Shown here: in pieces, positions 47,111 through 58,289 of the stretch | How the letters are laid out: each line of letters begins with the position of its first letter | Numbering within the stretch: the first letter of the stretch is position 1 | Assembly: GCF_017591425.1 (NCBI RefSeq) | Contig: NW_024467120.1 | Coordinates: forward strand, 8,494,001-8,558,000 | Length of the DNA: 64,000 nt | From: Ochotona curzoniae | Taxonomy: Eukaryota > Chordata > Mammalia > Lagomorpha > Ochotonidae | Direction: 5' to 3' | Position numbers and translations under genes: made by a program | Notes under the pieces: generated by a model | Told to the model about the DNA's origin: nothing | The model's database searches: none | The model's input: only the letters and a program-made list of their open reading frames with translations

Positions 47111-49380
47111 CGTTCTCATACTAGGGAGGATGGCATAATTTATAACCCGGTACATGGATGGAGGAACTGTAAATTGCAGTCTGGATGTCCCCGGGGCTGT
47201 CAACGCTGAAACTGATGGGCTAGGTGGCTGTAACAGTGTCCCCAGACACAACAGCAGCCTTGCCACATGGATTCAAATGCATGTGCATGCGTGCAGAGCC
47301 GTGGTGGGCCGGGGGTGGGCAGGGGGAGCAGATTTCTGATCATTTTACACAGGAAGTCTGTCCCTTTGCTGGATTGGGACTTGATTGCAGCTTGTGTTTT
47401 CAGCTCCACTTCAACACCCACTTCCTGACCAGCCAGCGAGTACAGCAAAGGCAGCTGCATGCAGAATTTGCTCCCAAATGTGACAGCAAGCCCCTCAGTT
47501 TTAACTCCTTGAAGTGCCGAGTGTGCTGTGCGTTGCTAGCCATGATTGCGGGATTTTGTTTTCTTCTTCTTGTGCAAATCCCTGTAAACACAGCTGTATT
47601 CAGTATGGTGAAAAATTCTGTCCTGTAAATAGAAATCTGATCAATTTAATCAAAATAAATGCATCCCAGATGACTTTGAGACCAGCTGGCTACCGCAGGC
47701 TTCAGATGCTAACTGCTCAGTGGAGATGAATACAGCGACTATTTACATGTTTCAGAATGTCAGGGGCAGTCTATGTTTTAAACAAGAGAAGCTTTTCCTG
47801 AGGATGCGAGGTGGTCCTAGTGGCTGTCAGCTAATGGTTGCACGCAGGTGCACACATGCTGCTGGTGCAACCTGGGAGTTGGCCCTGTTGCATTTTGAGA
47901 GGTGTGTGCCTTAAGCAGAGACTGGCCGTGGTCACCCTGGAGAAAACTCGCCTCTGACTTGCTGCTGGGGAGAGCTGAGCACCTCCCCAGAGCCTCTGGT
48001 GAGGCTGGGAGTGAGCACGCTTGAGGCTTGCTGGAGATTCAGTGGACTGTGCTTGGATGCTGGGCAATTGGCTCTAACCCTCCCTCCCCAGTTGTCAGGG
48101 GGAGCTCTCCTGGGCCGCCGGTCTGCTCCTTGCACTGTTTGTTAGCCCTTCTACAAAGGCAGCTCTGTGTGCTGGATTATGTTTGGCCAGCTGTTGATGC
48201 ATTCCTATGGGTGGGGCTGCCTGAGGATCTTGTTACTGTACTCCAAGCTGTAGTAGAGTGTGTGTGTGTGTGTGTGTGGGTGCGCGCACGCGCGCATGTG
48301 CGTGCAAGTGAGAGAGGCAGCCAGTGAAAGAACCTGAGCATGCTGGCCCCTTCCTCCAGCTAGTCCTGGTGCAAGTCCAGGAGGGCTGAAGCTACCATGA
48401 AAAGAATCCAACAAGAGAGAGTAAGAGGCTGTGGTGGTGGTGAGGGAAAGAGAACGAAACTGCAGACTCGTAAGAGAAAACCAGAACTTCAAAGCTGCAG
48501 AGACAAGCAGAATGTCAGCAGCTTGTAATTAGCGGTTCCTGGTTGCATCAGTGACTGCATTGCTCCAAGAATAACTGTGATGTGTGCCACAAAAGTGAGG
48601 AAGATAGTCATAACCAAGACATCCAGCCCAGTTCAAACCAGGGCAGACAGAGCAAGGAATTTTCTGTGTTTGTAAATCTTCTACTGATGGATTACATGTA
48701 TGGAAGTGTTGCTGAAGTCTGCCAAATTTGTCCAGGATGGAGTCTGTGTGTGGGGACAGCATGTTCATTAAATTAAGCTGCAAGCCCTTAAAAATGCAGC
48801 TTCATCCCGCAAACTGGATCCATATGAGACATTTCTCCCAAAAAGCCAGAAAGCCTGCACCACCAGGCTCCCGAGTCCGCACCCCGCACAGCACTGTCAC
48901 CTCCTCTTGTGCCTTGCAAACGGAAAGAATTGGAAGATTTTCTACAGTCTGTTAAATTCCAGCAAACCCATGTTACAATTCAGAACTGACCCTGGGGTTC
49001 TAATATTTGTGGAGAGCCCTAGTTTAAACCTTGTGGGGCTCTCATTGTCTCGAAGCCTCGCAGCAGTCTCTGAGCAGCAGTCCTGCGGGAAGTGGGAGTA
49101 CAGCAGATTTTGGGATTCCAAGGCCATGTTCATCCTCTTCTCCCCAGGCACCCCCCGCCCCGTCTCTGGTGCTGGGAGATGTTGGGGCTGCCACAGGCTC
49201 GCGAAAAGCTCACGGGAGGTGCTGATTGGTCAGGAAGCTTGGCCTGTTTACTGTTATTTGTTTTCATCGCTGCTCCGTGGCATTCATGGTGTATTTGTAT
49301 TTGTGTTCACGCTGCACAATGACTCCTCCTGACCTGCTTTGTTTCCCTGCCCGGAGAGAAGTCAGCTGTAGTTCAGCTCT
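47111..49380. other. Unassigned moderately GC-rich DNA in the SINE-free block
   Basis: Unique-looking sequence with no recognised gene or transposon. Several frames of 60-141 codons occur on both strands (47224-47628, 48907-49332) but lack domain features. A GT/CG alternating tract is listed separately. Confidence 0.4.
48258..48306. repeat. (GT)n followed by alternating CG/CA tract (Z-DNA-prone)
   Basis: About ten GT units, a short GGG break, then 26 bases of perfect pyrimidine-purine alternation (TGCGCGCACGCGCGCATGTG and on) at 48281-48306. Such alternation, especially CG-rich, is the classical Z-DNA-forming type. Confidence 0.95.
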
Positions 49381-50225
49381 GTGCATTTGGCTTCCTGAGT
49401 AAGATGTGTACGCGTATACATTTAGCTTTTTTTTTTTTTTCTTAATGTGGATTAGGGAAAATCGAAAGCCGAGATAGCTGCATATATAATCAATCGCTTT
49501 TTGAATCGCGTGTAATATAATTTAAATGTACTCACTTTGAGTTGCCGAAAGTGACATTGTCTGAGCCCGTTTAATTCACGTCTTCGATTTAGTCTAGAAG
49601 CGGAACCTGCCACATCAGAATAGTGTATTCTGAGCACCCAACAGGGTGGAAGACATTATTTTGTTTGTGTTAGTTCAAACAGCTGGTCATTAATGCAGTC
49701 CCCATTTCGGGAGTGAAGTGCTGCTGCACACGAATGGCTGCTTGATTAATGCTGCCTCTCCGAGGGTCCTTCACCCAGCAGTCGGCCTCCAGCAGAATAA
49801 TGTAGCATGATGTGATTGCTCTCCAACAGGATAGTATGTCATTGTGTCACCAAGCAATTGAGGTTATTATGGGGCAGGGCAGGCAGACGGGACAGTGGGG
49901 TCACTAGACCGTAGCATTTTTTAGAAATACAGGCCTGACCTACTTAGAGTTATTCTCTCTGGCTGGCAGCTGCATGGTACACAAAGCCTCCTGATAGGCT
50001 GACGCTGTTGCTAGGGGGAATTAGCATGCATTTTTCCACACGCAGACCCAGTGACTGAATGATAAAAGCCGACTGGAATTAAAGAGATTTGGTTTAGCAT
50101 TATACAGATTGATCTGCCTCTGTTTTTCTTTCTCCACTGCAGAGAGAGAGTGCAAAACACAGATTTTGTTTCCATTTGTTCTTTGACCTTCTGGCTCCTC
50201 CCGCTTCGTGCGCCCCTTCCCCACC
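49381..50225. promoter_or_regulatory. Candidate conserved enhancer, CpG-retaining AT-rich block
   Basis: Repeat-free sequence dense in homeodomain-type sites (GCTTGATTAATGCTGCC, GGTCATTAATGCAG, AATAATCAATCG-like ATAATCAATCGC) plus the octamer-like GGAATTAGCATGCATTTTTCC near 50019. The 49450-49600 part holds about ten CpGs despite a GC near 40 percent (for example AATCGCGTG, CACGTCTTCGATT). Retention of CpGs in AT-rich mammalian DNA is expected under constraint or constant lack of methylation. Function is inferred; no coding frame is supported. Confidence 0.4.
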
Positions 50226-52080
50226 CCCAGCCCAGATCATGAAGGGGAGAACAGGGCAGTTATGAAATTTTGCTTAATCTCTTAGGATGGGGGTGTTGGG
50301 GGAAGGATACTTGAAACGATGTTGCAAATCGCAGGAGATTTCAGCTGGAAGACCGCAGGGAAGGAGTGCACTAAAACTGTTTTGAAGCTGGGCATGCATC
50401 TTTCATACACTGTATATTTAAACTCTTTCCCTTTTGGGCTTGAACAAAACATTTATATAAATTCTTTTCTATCCAAACAGATTGAAGCTCGCCATCCCTG
50501 GCTTGTTTAAAGCAAGATAGTCAGGATTCCAGATTTAGACAGAAAAAATATATATACCATTTTTATTACTCTCTCTATATACACACACACACACACATAT
50601 ATATATATATTTCAGTGCTATTTTGGGTTTGGCTCTCTTTTCAAAAACGAGGCTGAGGTTTATGTTTGTGGATGAAATTTCCTGCTCCTTTTTGCTCTGC
50701 TCTCTCTGCTTCGCGATGTATGGGAAGCCATGGATTTTTCTCCAGAAGAAAATATATCTGTAGAATTCATCTAGTGGTTATGTTTCCTTGATGCTGTCAA
50801 CCTATTTTATAAGATGACCTATTTTACCCCTCCTCTTCTGGATCTCCAAGTCTTTGTAGTCTTTAATACATTTTTTTTCCAGCAACGATTTTTTTTTTCA
50901 TAATGATCACGTGAAAATCCACCAGGAGAAGAATTTAAAGCAATGTATATTCAAGAATGCTTTGATTTTTCTTGTTCTTAAATATATACTTTCTATGCTT
51001 AAACTGCAGTTTCCTTCTGTCCCCATTGACTGCTGAAGGTAGTTATCATCCTGCCTTTGGATTTGAAATTAATTTTTTTTTTGTGAGAACGCATTGTGTG
51101 GTGCTAAGTAAGCAAGAAGGTTGCCTACATACGATACAGACAATGTAGGCTGCTGTACACTTCTGGCAGTGGATGTCTTGGACACATGGAAAAAGCAAGA
51201 GAAAATTTAAGTGTGAGGGTTTTATGTTTGCAGTTACCATTTAAAAAAATATTTAGAGCTATTTAGATACATATGTTATCATGCAGTGCTTTCTGCTTGC
51301 AACCCAAGACTATAGTCAAAACAAAACAAACCAAAAAAAAAAAAAAATCCCTCCAATGCTTTCAGAGGCAAGGAATCCCTCAATAATCATCTTTTTTTGT
51401 TAATCCAGCCGTGTTTTCATTGCAGCCTATAAATACAGCTTATCAAGCGAGAGCAGAGTGGATTTTCTGATGCTGTAAATGATACATCATGTTTTCTGGG
51501 AGAGTCCCCCCCGCCCCCAGTCACATCGATTGTGAAGATCTCCAACCTCACCAACAATCTTTCTTAATTAAATAAAACATCAATGGAAATTTTTGAAATG
51601 AAAGATTACCTTGGTCTGTGGCTCCTTCTAAAATGAAATAATTTAATTTTTTAGAAATGAACATGTTTGACTGCTTATTTCATTTAGGTCACTGTACAAT
51701 CATTTAAATATTTAATTGCAATGCTATACAAAAAAAAAGTTAATTTGAAATCACTTAAGTGAGGAAAAATGTTAGCATAATTTAGTAACATTCTTTAATG
51801 GACAGATGCATAATTTACATATAAATCGCAGCTGGTAAATCCAGTGTTTATTGTACGATTAAAAATAAACTGATCACATTGAAATTGTTCAGCGTAAGTC
51901 ATGTTTCATTGGTTAGGTTGTTAAATTTTTAAAAATATTTGTATTTGTTATTATTATCTTTCATGGTGCAGATTTGAAGGTATAGGGATTTTCTCTTCTG
52001 CTTTCCCTTCCTCCCTCCCCATTCTCCCCCATTAAGAATATATATATTTTTTGTTGTTTTCACTTTCACTCATAATCAGA
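50226..52080. promoter_or_regulatory. AT-rich repeat-free block, further candidate regulatory DNA
   Basis: Contains many TAATTA/ATTTAAAT and TTAATTAAAT cores (51560-51800), with AATATTTAATTGCAATGC and ATAAATCGCAGCTGGTAAATCC near 51820. No recognised transposon. A CA/TA microsatellite lies at 50575-50610. Composition fits a cluster of non-coding elements, but conservation cannot be tested here. Confidence 0.3.
50575..50610. repeat. (TA)(CA)n(TA)n microsatellite
   Basis: ATATACACACACACACACAC followed by ATATATATATATAT. Confidence 0.97.
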
Positions 52081-53123
52081 GAGGTAAGTATTTAATGGAT
52101 CAGAATCTAATTTTTAAATACCATTTATGCTGATGTAACTGTAGTTAGGCCTAATTCCTAGTTATTCACTTAGACAATAAATATTGTTCGTATTTGTCCA
52201 CTGCCATTGATGAAAAAAGCAAGGTGATGATCCCACTTGCTTAATGAGCCCTCATTGGTTTATTTTAGGTAAGTGCAAGTGTTTGCTTTCTGTTCACATT
52301 TGTAACTGGCTTCTCCTGTTACGAGGTCCAACACAGACCAATGAGCTTTTGAGGTTCTTACTGGATAAAGGTACCCAGAGCACAGTTAGCTGTTGGGTGA
52401 CAGTGCCTGTTACTGTGCTAATACTGGATGCTATCCAGGCCTTCTCACTTGGGGGAGGAGCTGGGAACCTTCCTCCTGGATGTTTGGAGATGATGAGCTC
52501 TGCTGGTCTCACACATAGGGGCCAGCTCTTCCAAAACATTGCCAATACTTTGATAATATTGAAGTTCTAACACTAAGAAGACTGCTTTGGTGACATCATG
52601 AAACCATCCCTAGAGCGCCTCAACATCAGTCTTTCAACAGTTAGCAGCACGTCAGCCACCTTATGTCAGTACCTAGGCTGAGACGTCCCAGACGCTTCAC
52701 CTGATCTCATGTTGGTGACACCCGTAGAGCTTCTTCCACACTTGTCCCCTCCCTGATGGACAGCGTTGGTATACTGTTCTGTTGGTTTGTTTGCACACGA
52801 ACCTCTGAAACCTTCTGCACCTTGGGGTCAAGTGCAGAGACACTGTTTCACACACCTTGGTTGATGAACAAATAAATAAAGGTGAATGAAGGAGTACAAA
52901 CTTTAAGAAACTAATGATGAGGCCCTCTACTTGTAGACATCAATGGCTGAGTGGGGACTGGCACTCAGAATCAAGTAGAGGACACATTAGGCCTTGCAGG
53001 GCATGTAAATCCCCATCACAGCTACTCTGGTATAACTAGGAAAACAGCCACTGACAGCAGGCAAATGGTGGCCATTTTCCAACAAGCAGTGATTCCGTTG
53101 CCTCTCTATAGACATCCACATCC
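52081..53123. other. Unassigned non-coding DNA, right end of the SINE-free block
   Basis: No gene or recognised repeat. A tail-like AACAAATAAATAAAGG near 52867 may be the end of a very old LINE or SINE, but the upstream match is too weak to call. The frames at 52244-52570 lack domains. Confidence 0.4.
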
Positions 53124-53362
53124 CATATCAGGGCGCTGAGGTTCAGAGCCACGCTCTGCTTCCCATTCCATCTTCTTGCTAATGTGAACCCTGACATGGC
53201 TCAAGTGGTTGGATCCCTGCCATCCGTGTGGGAAGTGTGGACAGAGTTCCAGGTTCCTGACTTTGGCCCGGTGCAGCCCTGCCTTTTGCGGCCATCTGGG
53301 GAGTGAAGCGGCAGATGGGAGCTTGCTGCATGTCTCCTTTTCAAGCAAAACGAATATTAATA
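53124..53362 (+). mobile_element. 5'-truncated older CSINE
   Basis: Sense SINE: CTTCCCATTCCATCTTCTTGCTAATGTG, GCCATCCGTGTGGGAAGTGTGG, CAGAGTTCCAGGTTCCTGACTTTGGCCCGGTGCAGCCC, GCGGCCATCTGGGGAGTGAAGCGGCAGATGGG, then TTAATAAAT. The first part is short or poorly matched. The CTTGCTAATG and GGCCATCTGGGGAG phrases are of the older lagomorph type. Confidence 0.85.
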
Positions 53363-53439
53363 AATCAAGTTTAGGTTACAGAAACAGGCAGTAAGCTGGA
53401 TCTGCTCTGCAGGTTTTAGACCTCAAGTATAAAAGACTA

Positions 53440-53600
53440 GTTGAAAAAGTTTGTGGAAGTAATCATTTTTTTGGCATCAAAAAAAGTTTGTAATCTTATC
53501 AAGGGGTCTTCAGAAAGTTTGTGTATAATGAGTATTATGCAAAAATAAGAATGTTTCAGTTCTGTTCACAAACTTTAAAAGTTTGTGTGTTATTACCTAT
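53440..53600 (+). mobile_element. Mariner-type MITE fragment(s)
   Basis: GGGGTCTTCAGAAAGTTTGTG at 53503 matches the terminal inverted repeat of the family seen at 21734 and 30009. It is followed by ATAATGAGTATTATGC and, toward the right, CACAAACTTTAAAAGTTTGTG. Left of it, AAAAAGTTTGTGGAAGTAATC suggests a second, partial copy. Boundaries are uncertain. Confidence 0.5.
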
Positions 53601-54004
53601 TTTAAGTGGCTTAAGCATAGTAAGTATAGTGAAGACACGTGGTATCTATATTAGAGATTAATGTAATATAACAGGAAAAAGATGGGAAAGAGAACATGTC
53701 ATTTGATCACAAATACATTACAGAGAATGGTTTATTCCCTTTTTGATGACACTAATGCAACAATGTATTTTAAGGCTCAAAATGGAAGAATGATTTTTTT
53801 TCCTTTTAAGGTATTAATTTGTTTATCCTATGAAAATAAAAGAAATGGAGCAGTTTTTCCTCAAAAGTTTCCTCCTGGTACTGATTTTGGGGAAGAATCC
53901 TGGCACCGTTGTTTAAAGAACTGCACATCATTCACAGTGTGTCAAGTGGTTCATTCTAGAAACCACTCTTACCCTGTTACATTAGCCTTTTGCCCATTCT
54001 TTCT
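53601..54004. other. Unassigned non-coding DNA
   Basis: A plus frame (53682-54089) runs through here into the SINE with no recognised domain. Confidence 0.4.
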
Positions 54005-54290
54005 TTCTTTATTCATTTATTCGTTTATTTATTTAGAAGGCAGAGTGACAGAGAATGTTTTATCCACTGGTTTGTTCCCTAAATACTAGCAGCAGCCCAA
54101 CTTGGGCCGGGACCAATCCGACAGCCACCAGGGCTGTCTGGGTATCCCGGGGGATGGCGGAGTGCAGGTCCTGGAGCGGTCACTGCTGGATCCCAGAAAG
54201 TGCCTTAGCAGGGAGCTGGATCAGAAGTGGAGCAATGACCCCCACCCAGGCACTTGATGGAGGGTTTCCCAAGTGTTTTCTTCAGTCAGA
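54005..54290 (-). mobile_element. Older CSINE
   Basis: Antisense SINE: TTATTCGTTTATTTATTTAGAAGGCAGAGTGACAGAGA, GTTTTATCCACTGGTTTGTTCCC, TAGCAGGGAGCTGGATCAGAAGTGGAGC, head eroded beyond AATGACCCCCACCC. The AAGGCAGAGTGACAGAGA block is typical of old lagomorph copies. Confidence 0.8.
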
Positions 54291-54379
54291 ATTTCTCTTT
54301 CTCTCTTCTCCTTATTCCCTTGCCATAACAGATGTTCTAGCATGTAAATCGCCTTTTAAAAATTCTCCTCCTCGTTTAT

Positions 54380-54550
54380 TTTGATATAATAAGTTTGTGG
54401 ATATAATAAGCAAAACAGGCTTATTTTGAGATCTAGGCATTCCAAGTGTCTTCTAAAATTTTATGGAAAATGCATCTTATGAAAAAATGATGTACGGATT
54501 TCAGTTTTTCTGGTTCAAAATAAACTCACCTTATAATTTTCATGTTAGTG
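54380..54550 (-). mobile_element. Mariner-type MITE
   Basis: GTGTCTTCTAAAATTTTATGGAAAATGCATCTTATGAAAAAATGATGTACGGATTTCAG, then GGTTCAAAATAAACTCACCTTATAATTTTCATG. This is the reverse orientation of the 'aattaaaagataagtttattttggtgcaaaaa' core seen in the other copies. Confidence 0.6.
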
Positions 54551-55099
54551 GGTGGTGTTGGAATCAGTCAAGGCCAACAGTAACAAACAAGCACAGTTCG
54601 ATGCAATTGCAGTCCAGAAACCCACCGTCTGTGTGATGGAGACACTTCGTGAAACTTCAAGCTTGCTTGTTCATAAGCTAAAGGTAATACTCACCTGGCA
54701 GAGCTCTTAATGACAACCAGCCTTCTAGAATGTTATCTGAGGAACCTACCAGAAGTCCCAAGGCCTACACAAAAGCCCACATCAGTCAAGAGGCATCGGA
54801 TATACTTTCTTCAAGAAAGTATGTGATCACTCTATCATCTCTATGTTCATTTTTTTCTTAATTGGCTCAGGTATGTTTAGCAATTTCTATGATTGTCTTA
54901 GAGACACAGTTTGCTTTCTGTCTGTGTAGAATAAAGCAGAGGGGAGACGGGAGTTGGTCTTTGATGCTAAGACTGCGACTGCGTTAGCTGAGAATTATGC
55001 TCAAGGTTTATCTCCTCCAGAAAATGCATCCTAATTAAGTGGTTTGGAGCAACATGTGGCCACAGACATTCTTTAGTTTTAAGCTAACTTTTTTTTTTT
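54551..55099. other. Unassigned non-coding DNA
   Basis: Nothing recognised with confidence. Confidence 0.4.
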
Positions 55100-55385
55100 T
55101 GGAAGAGCATGTATTGTTTCTTTTTACCCTCTCTGGTAATCACACTTCCCTGGAAGCCTCCCTTGATTCCCAGGTTATTCCCCAGCGCGTCCTCTTGTGT
55201 GAGTCCTCCAGTCTCACCATGCAAACCATTTATCAAAAGGCTGTTGTTGACTGTCGTCCTCTCTGATTGATGACCTCTCCATCAGGCAGGAGATCCATGT
55301 ACTGCTTTCGTTTGGTGCACCCAGCAGCAGGGAGCGTCCTGGGTAAGTGCTAAGCGCGTAAGCATTTGTGAAACAAAGGCCTGCC
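55100..55385 (+). mobile_element. L2 LINE 3' end
   Basis: Sense L2-like: CTTCCCTGGAAGCCTCCCTTGATTCCCAGG, TCTCACCATGCAAACCATTTATC, CAGGCAGGAGATCCATGTACTG, CACCCAGCAGCAGGGAGCGTCCTGGGTAAGTGCTAAGCGCGTAAGCATTTGTG. It matches the L2 order 'agaggccttccctgacc..gggcagggaccatgt..cccagcgcctagcacagtgcctggcacatagtaggtgctcaataaatatttg'. Confidence 0.6.
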
Positions 55386-56457
55386 GGAGGTGGTCCATTC
55401 TATACATTTTAGTAATTCGTAATAAATAAATCACTTGGGATTTGACTAAACTAGCCATGGGCAGGACAGACAGGGAAACTCAGTTTTTCATCTATCCTAG
55501 AAGTTATTACACGTGACTTAAAGATGGAATTATTGTGGAAAAGCACACATCCTGCCACTACTGTGACTTCTATAAGAAGCGATGAGTTACACATTTTTAT
55601 TTAGATGAGTATAATATTGAGACAAAAATGAGAAGCCAAATGTTTTTGAAAAATTAAAAATCGAAGTCAGTGGAAAGCAAGAATGAACATTCTTCTTTTG
55701 TGTGAATTTCATAAAACATATCTTATTCTGTGAGACAGGCTCTCAGTTCTAACAAACCATTGAAAAGCTTATTAAATGAAAAGCATTCAGGAAACATCAA
55801 ATGGATTTGATAGTTGGTATTTTTTCTTAATAAAAAAAAATCCTTTAGTACTCTAACAGAGAAATGTTAGAAAAATGTTCCTTTGATGTTTTTAAGGATC
55901 CTTTTTCCTAACCCACATGGCAAAACTCTATTAATAGCAGAGAGGTGTGGACGCAGGAGGGGTAGGGGTGTAATTGAACATTTCTGGTCTCCCTGGGGTT
56001 TTTTCCCTTGTTGCTGCTAGCAGCTCCAAATGGCCGTGAACCCCGGGGGGAGTGAATGCAGCAGCCTGCCAGTGAGAGCCTTTTTGTGTTCTCTGCCAAT
56101 TATTAGGTGTGATTGAATATTTTGAAAGAAGCCAGTACATAAAAATTGGCATTTGGCTGTTCCTTACAGAAACGACCCTTTGCCTGTTTTCTTTCCCAAT
56201 GTGTTTGATTCTCTTATCTTAGACTCTGTCTACTCCTCTTGTTATCAGAATAGGCATCAATCTCCAAAGACTCATAGTTACACTGGCTTTATGATCATTT
56301 TTTTCATTTTCTTGCTAGTATGGGTTGATGTGTTTTTCCTGGTTCTGCTACAGAGAAGCCCATACTTTTTTTTTTTGTAGTTTTTTCCCCCCTAAGCCTG
56401 TAATAATCGAAGTTCATATCATAAAAGCCCTTAGACTTTGGTTTCTAGTTGCATGAA
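55386..56457. other. Unassigned AT-rich non-coding DNA
   Basis: No recognised gene or repeat. The 55900-56110 region is locally GC-rich with a GAACCCCGGGGGGAGTG patch. Minus frames there lack domains. Confidence 0.4.
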
Positions 56458-56699
56458 TGAGGAATGCTAGTGGATGAGGCTGCTGCATGGGACTGTCCAC
56501 AAGCTTGGAACCAAGCATGGCCTCTGCTTCTGATCCAGCTTCTTGCTAAGGTCTCCTCCAAGGGGAAGAGGCAGCAGATTACATGTCAAGCACATGGGTC
56601 CCTACCACCTACATGGGAGACACAGAGTTGGCCTCCATCTAATCTGCCTGTGGCTGTGGAGACGCCTAAAGGGTTAAGCTGCACATGTACCGTTCTACT

Positions 56700-56766
<67 letters not shown>

Positions 56767-56835
56767 TCCACTCTCCCTCTCTGTCCATTTCCTTCACTCT
56801 GCCTTTGAAATACATAAAGATACATTGATAAACTT
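56458..56835 (+). mobile_element. Older CSINE with expanded (CT)n
   Basis: Sense SINE: AATGCTAGTGGATGAGGCTGCTGC, GGCCTCTGCTTCTGATCCAGCTTCTTGCTAAGG, CTACATGGGAGACACAGAGTTGGCCTCC, then a CT run of about 58 bases (56705-56762), and CACTCTGCCTTTGAAATACATAAAGATACATTG as tail. The CT run occupies the place of the short CTCTCT block of normal copies. Confidence 0.85.
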
Positions 56836-57147
56836 GTTAAATAAAGAATGAGGACTGACAACGCTATTTCCAAAGATGACTATTGAGAACTTTTATTTCA
56901 TTGTATTTTTGGTGAAAAGGTAAGTGGAGTCTAACTTTAAAGAAATCTCCTTTACTTCCTTACAAGGAAAATAGCCTGTAGAATTTTGCTTTTCACATTG
57001 TTCCCAACAACAGCAACAACAGCAACAAAGACCATGGACAGGAGTGATGTCTAGAATAGTCCTGTATAGAATCTCAGAGCCATGCCTTATAAAATGATGA
57101 ACGCCAAAAAGGTTTTGTAGCCAATACATGAACGTATAGAAAGTTGT
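56836..57147. other. Unassigned non-coding DNA
   Basis: Includes an AACAGCAACAACAGCAACAA short repeat near 57007. Nothing else recognised. Confidence 0.4.
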
Positions 57148-57380
57148 GAGTCCAGCGTTGTGGTTTAGCAGATAAAGCTGCCCTTTTGGTGCTGATATCC
57201 CGTATAGGTACTGGTTTGAACCCTGGTGGCTCCACTTTGGATCCAGCTCCTTGCTGATTGATGTACCTGGAAAAGCAACAGAGGATTGCCCGATTCCTTG
57301 TGCCCCTGCATCCGAATGAGAGACCTGGAATGAGCCAGGAGATGAAAGACCTCTCTTTTTCTCTATCTTTCAAATAGAAC
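57148..57380 (+). mobile_element. Older CSINE with internal deletion
   Basis: Sense SINE: GAGTCCAGCGTTGTGGTTTAGCAGATAAAGCTGCC head with box A region, GATATCCCGTATAGGTACTGGTTTGAACCCTGGTGGCTCC (box B), CAGCTCCTTGCTGATTGATG, GGAGAGACC-like segment, then CTCTCTTTTTCTCTATCTTTCAAATAG. The segment that should carry GGGGAGTGAACCAG is missing. Confidence 0.85.
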
Positions 57381-58007
57381 TAGTGTCTCATACAAAATAT
57401 TAGTCGCTGAGGGCTAGAAGTCAGAGTTTGAATATAGTACTCCTCCTTTTTATTTCTCTATCTTCCATCTGGTTACTAAGAATAAGGTAAGGGCTTGCCT
57501 TCCCCCTGGAGCCCTGTTTGTGACTCATGTAGTACAACATTGCTGTGTTTTGAGGATTCTGTCTTTACAACCAGTGTACCAGTTTTTGCCTCCGTTACCT
57601 GTACAGGTTGAAAGTTAAACCTGGATTAAGGTTTCCTTTTTGTAGAGCTGATTTATTTTTTAGATTGATTTTTAAAATTGGAAGTACTGTGTGGTTTTTT
57701 ATGTATGTACACAGCCCTAAGGAAGTCCTCATTTAGCATCCTCTAGATCTGAGGAACAGATTCCAACATCCACTGAAACAAATACTATCTCAGTTTGACC
57801 CACCATTGTGTGGGGCCTGGCCCAGAAATGATGTTATTAACATATCTGTTGAATGAACTGGAAGCTGGAAGAATAGTGATGAGATATTTTAATCCAGAAT
57901 TCCCATCATAAACCACTAACTTTCAGTTTAAAATGTAAAAAATATTAAATTGTTATTCAACATTGTTACAGATCATGTTTCCCATTTTTGTTTAGGTAAA
58001 ATAAATC
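57381..58007. other. Unassigned non-coding DNA
   Basis: AT-rich; nothing recognised. Confidence 0.4.
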
Positions 58008-58289
58008 TGGAGCCTGGCGCAGTAGCCTAGTGGCGGAAGTCCTAACCTTGCATGTGTTGGGATACTATTTGGGTGCTGGTTCTGATCCAGCTCCCTGCCT
58101 GTGGCCTGGGAAAGCAGTTGAGGACAGTCCAAACCCTTGGGACCCTGCACCTGCATGGGAGACCCAGAAAACGCTCTTGACTCCTGGCTTTGGATCAGCT
58201 CAGCTCCAGCAGTTGAAGCTGGGGAGTGAACCAGTGGGCAAAAGATCTTTGTCTCTACTTCTGTGTATCTGCCTTTCCAAAAAAAAAAT
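58008..58289 (+). mobile_element. CSINE, mid-age copy with small deletions
   Basis: Sense SINE: GGAGCCTGGCGCAGTAGCCTAGTGGCGG head, GGGTGCTGGTTCTGATCC, CCTGCCTGTGGCCTGGGAAAGCAGTTGAGGAC, CTGGCTTTGGATCAGCTCAGCTCC, GGGGAGTGAACCAGTGGGC, CTTTCC and an A9 tail. About 25 bases between box B and CAGCTCCCTGCC are missing. Confidence 0.93.
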
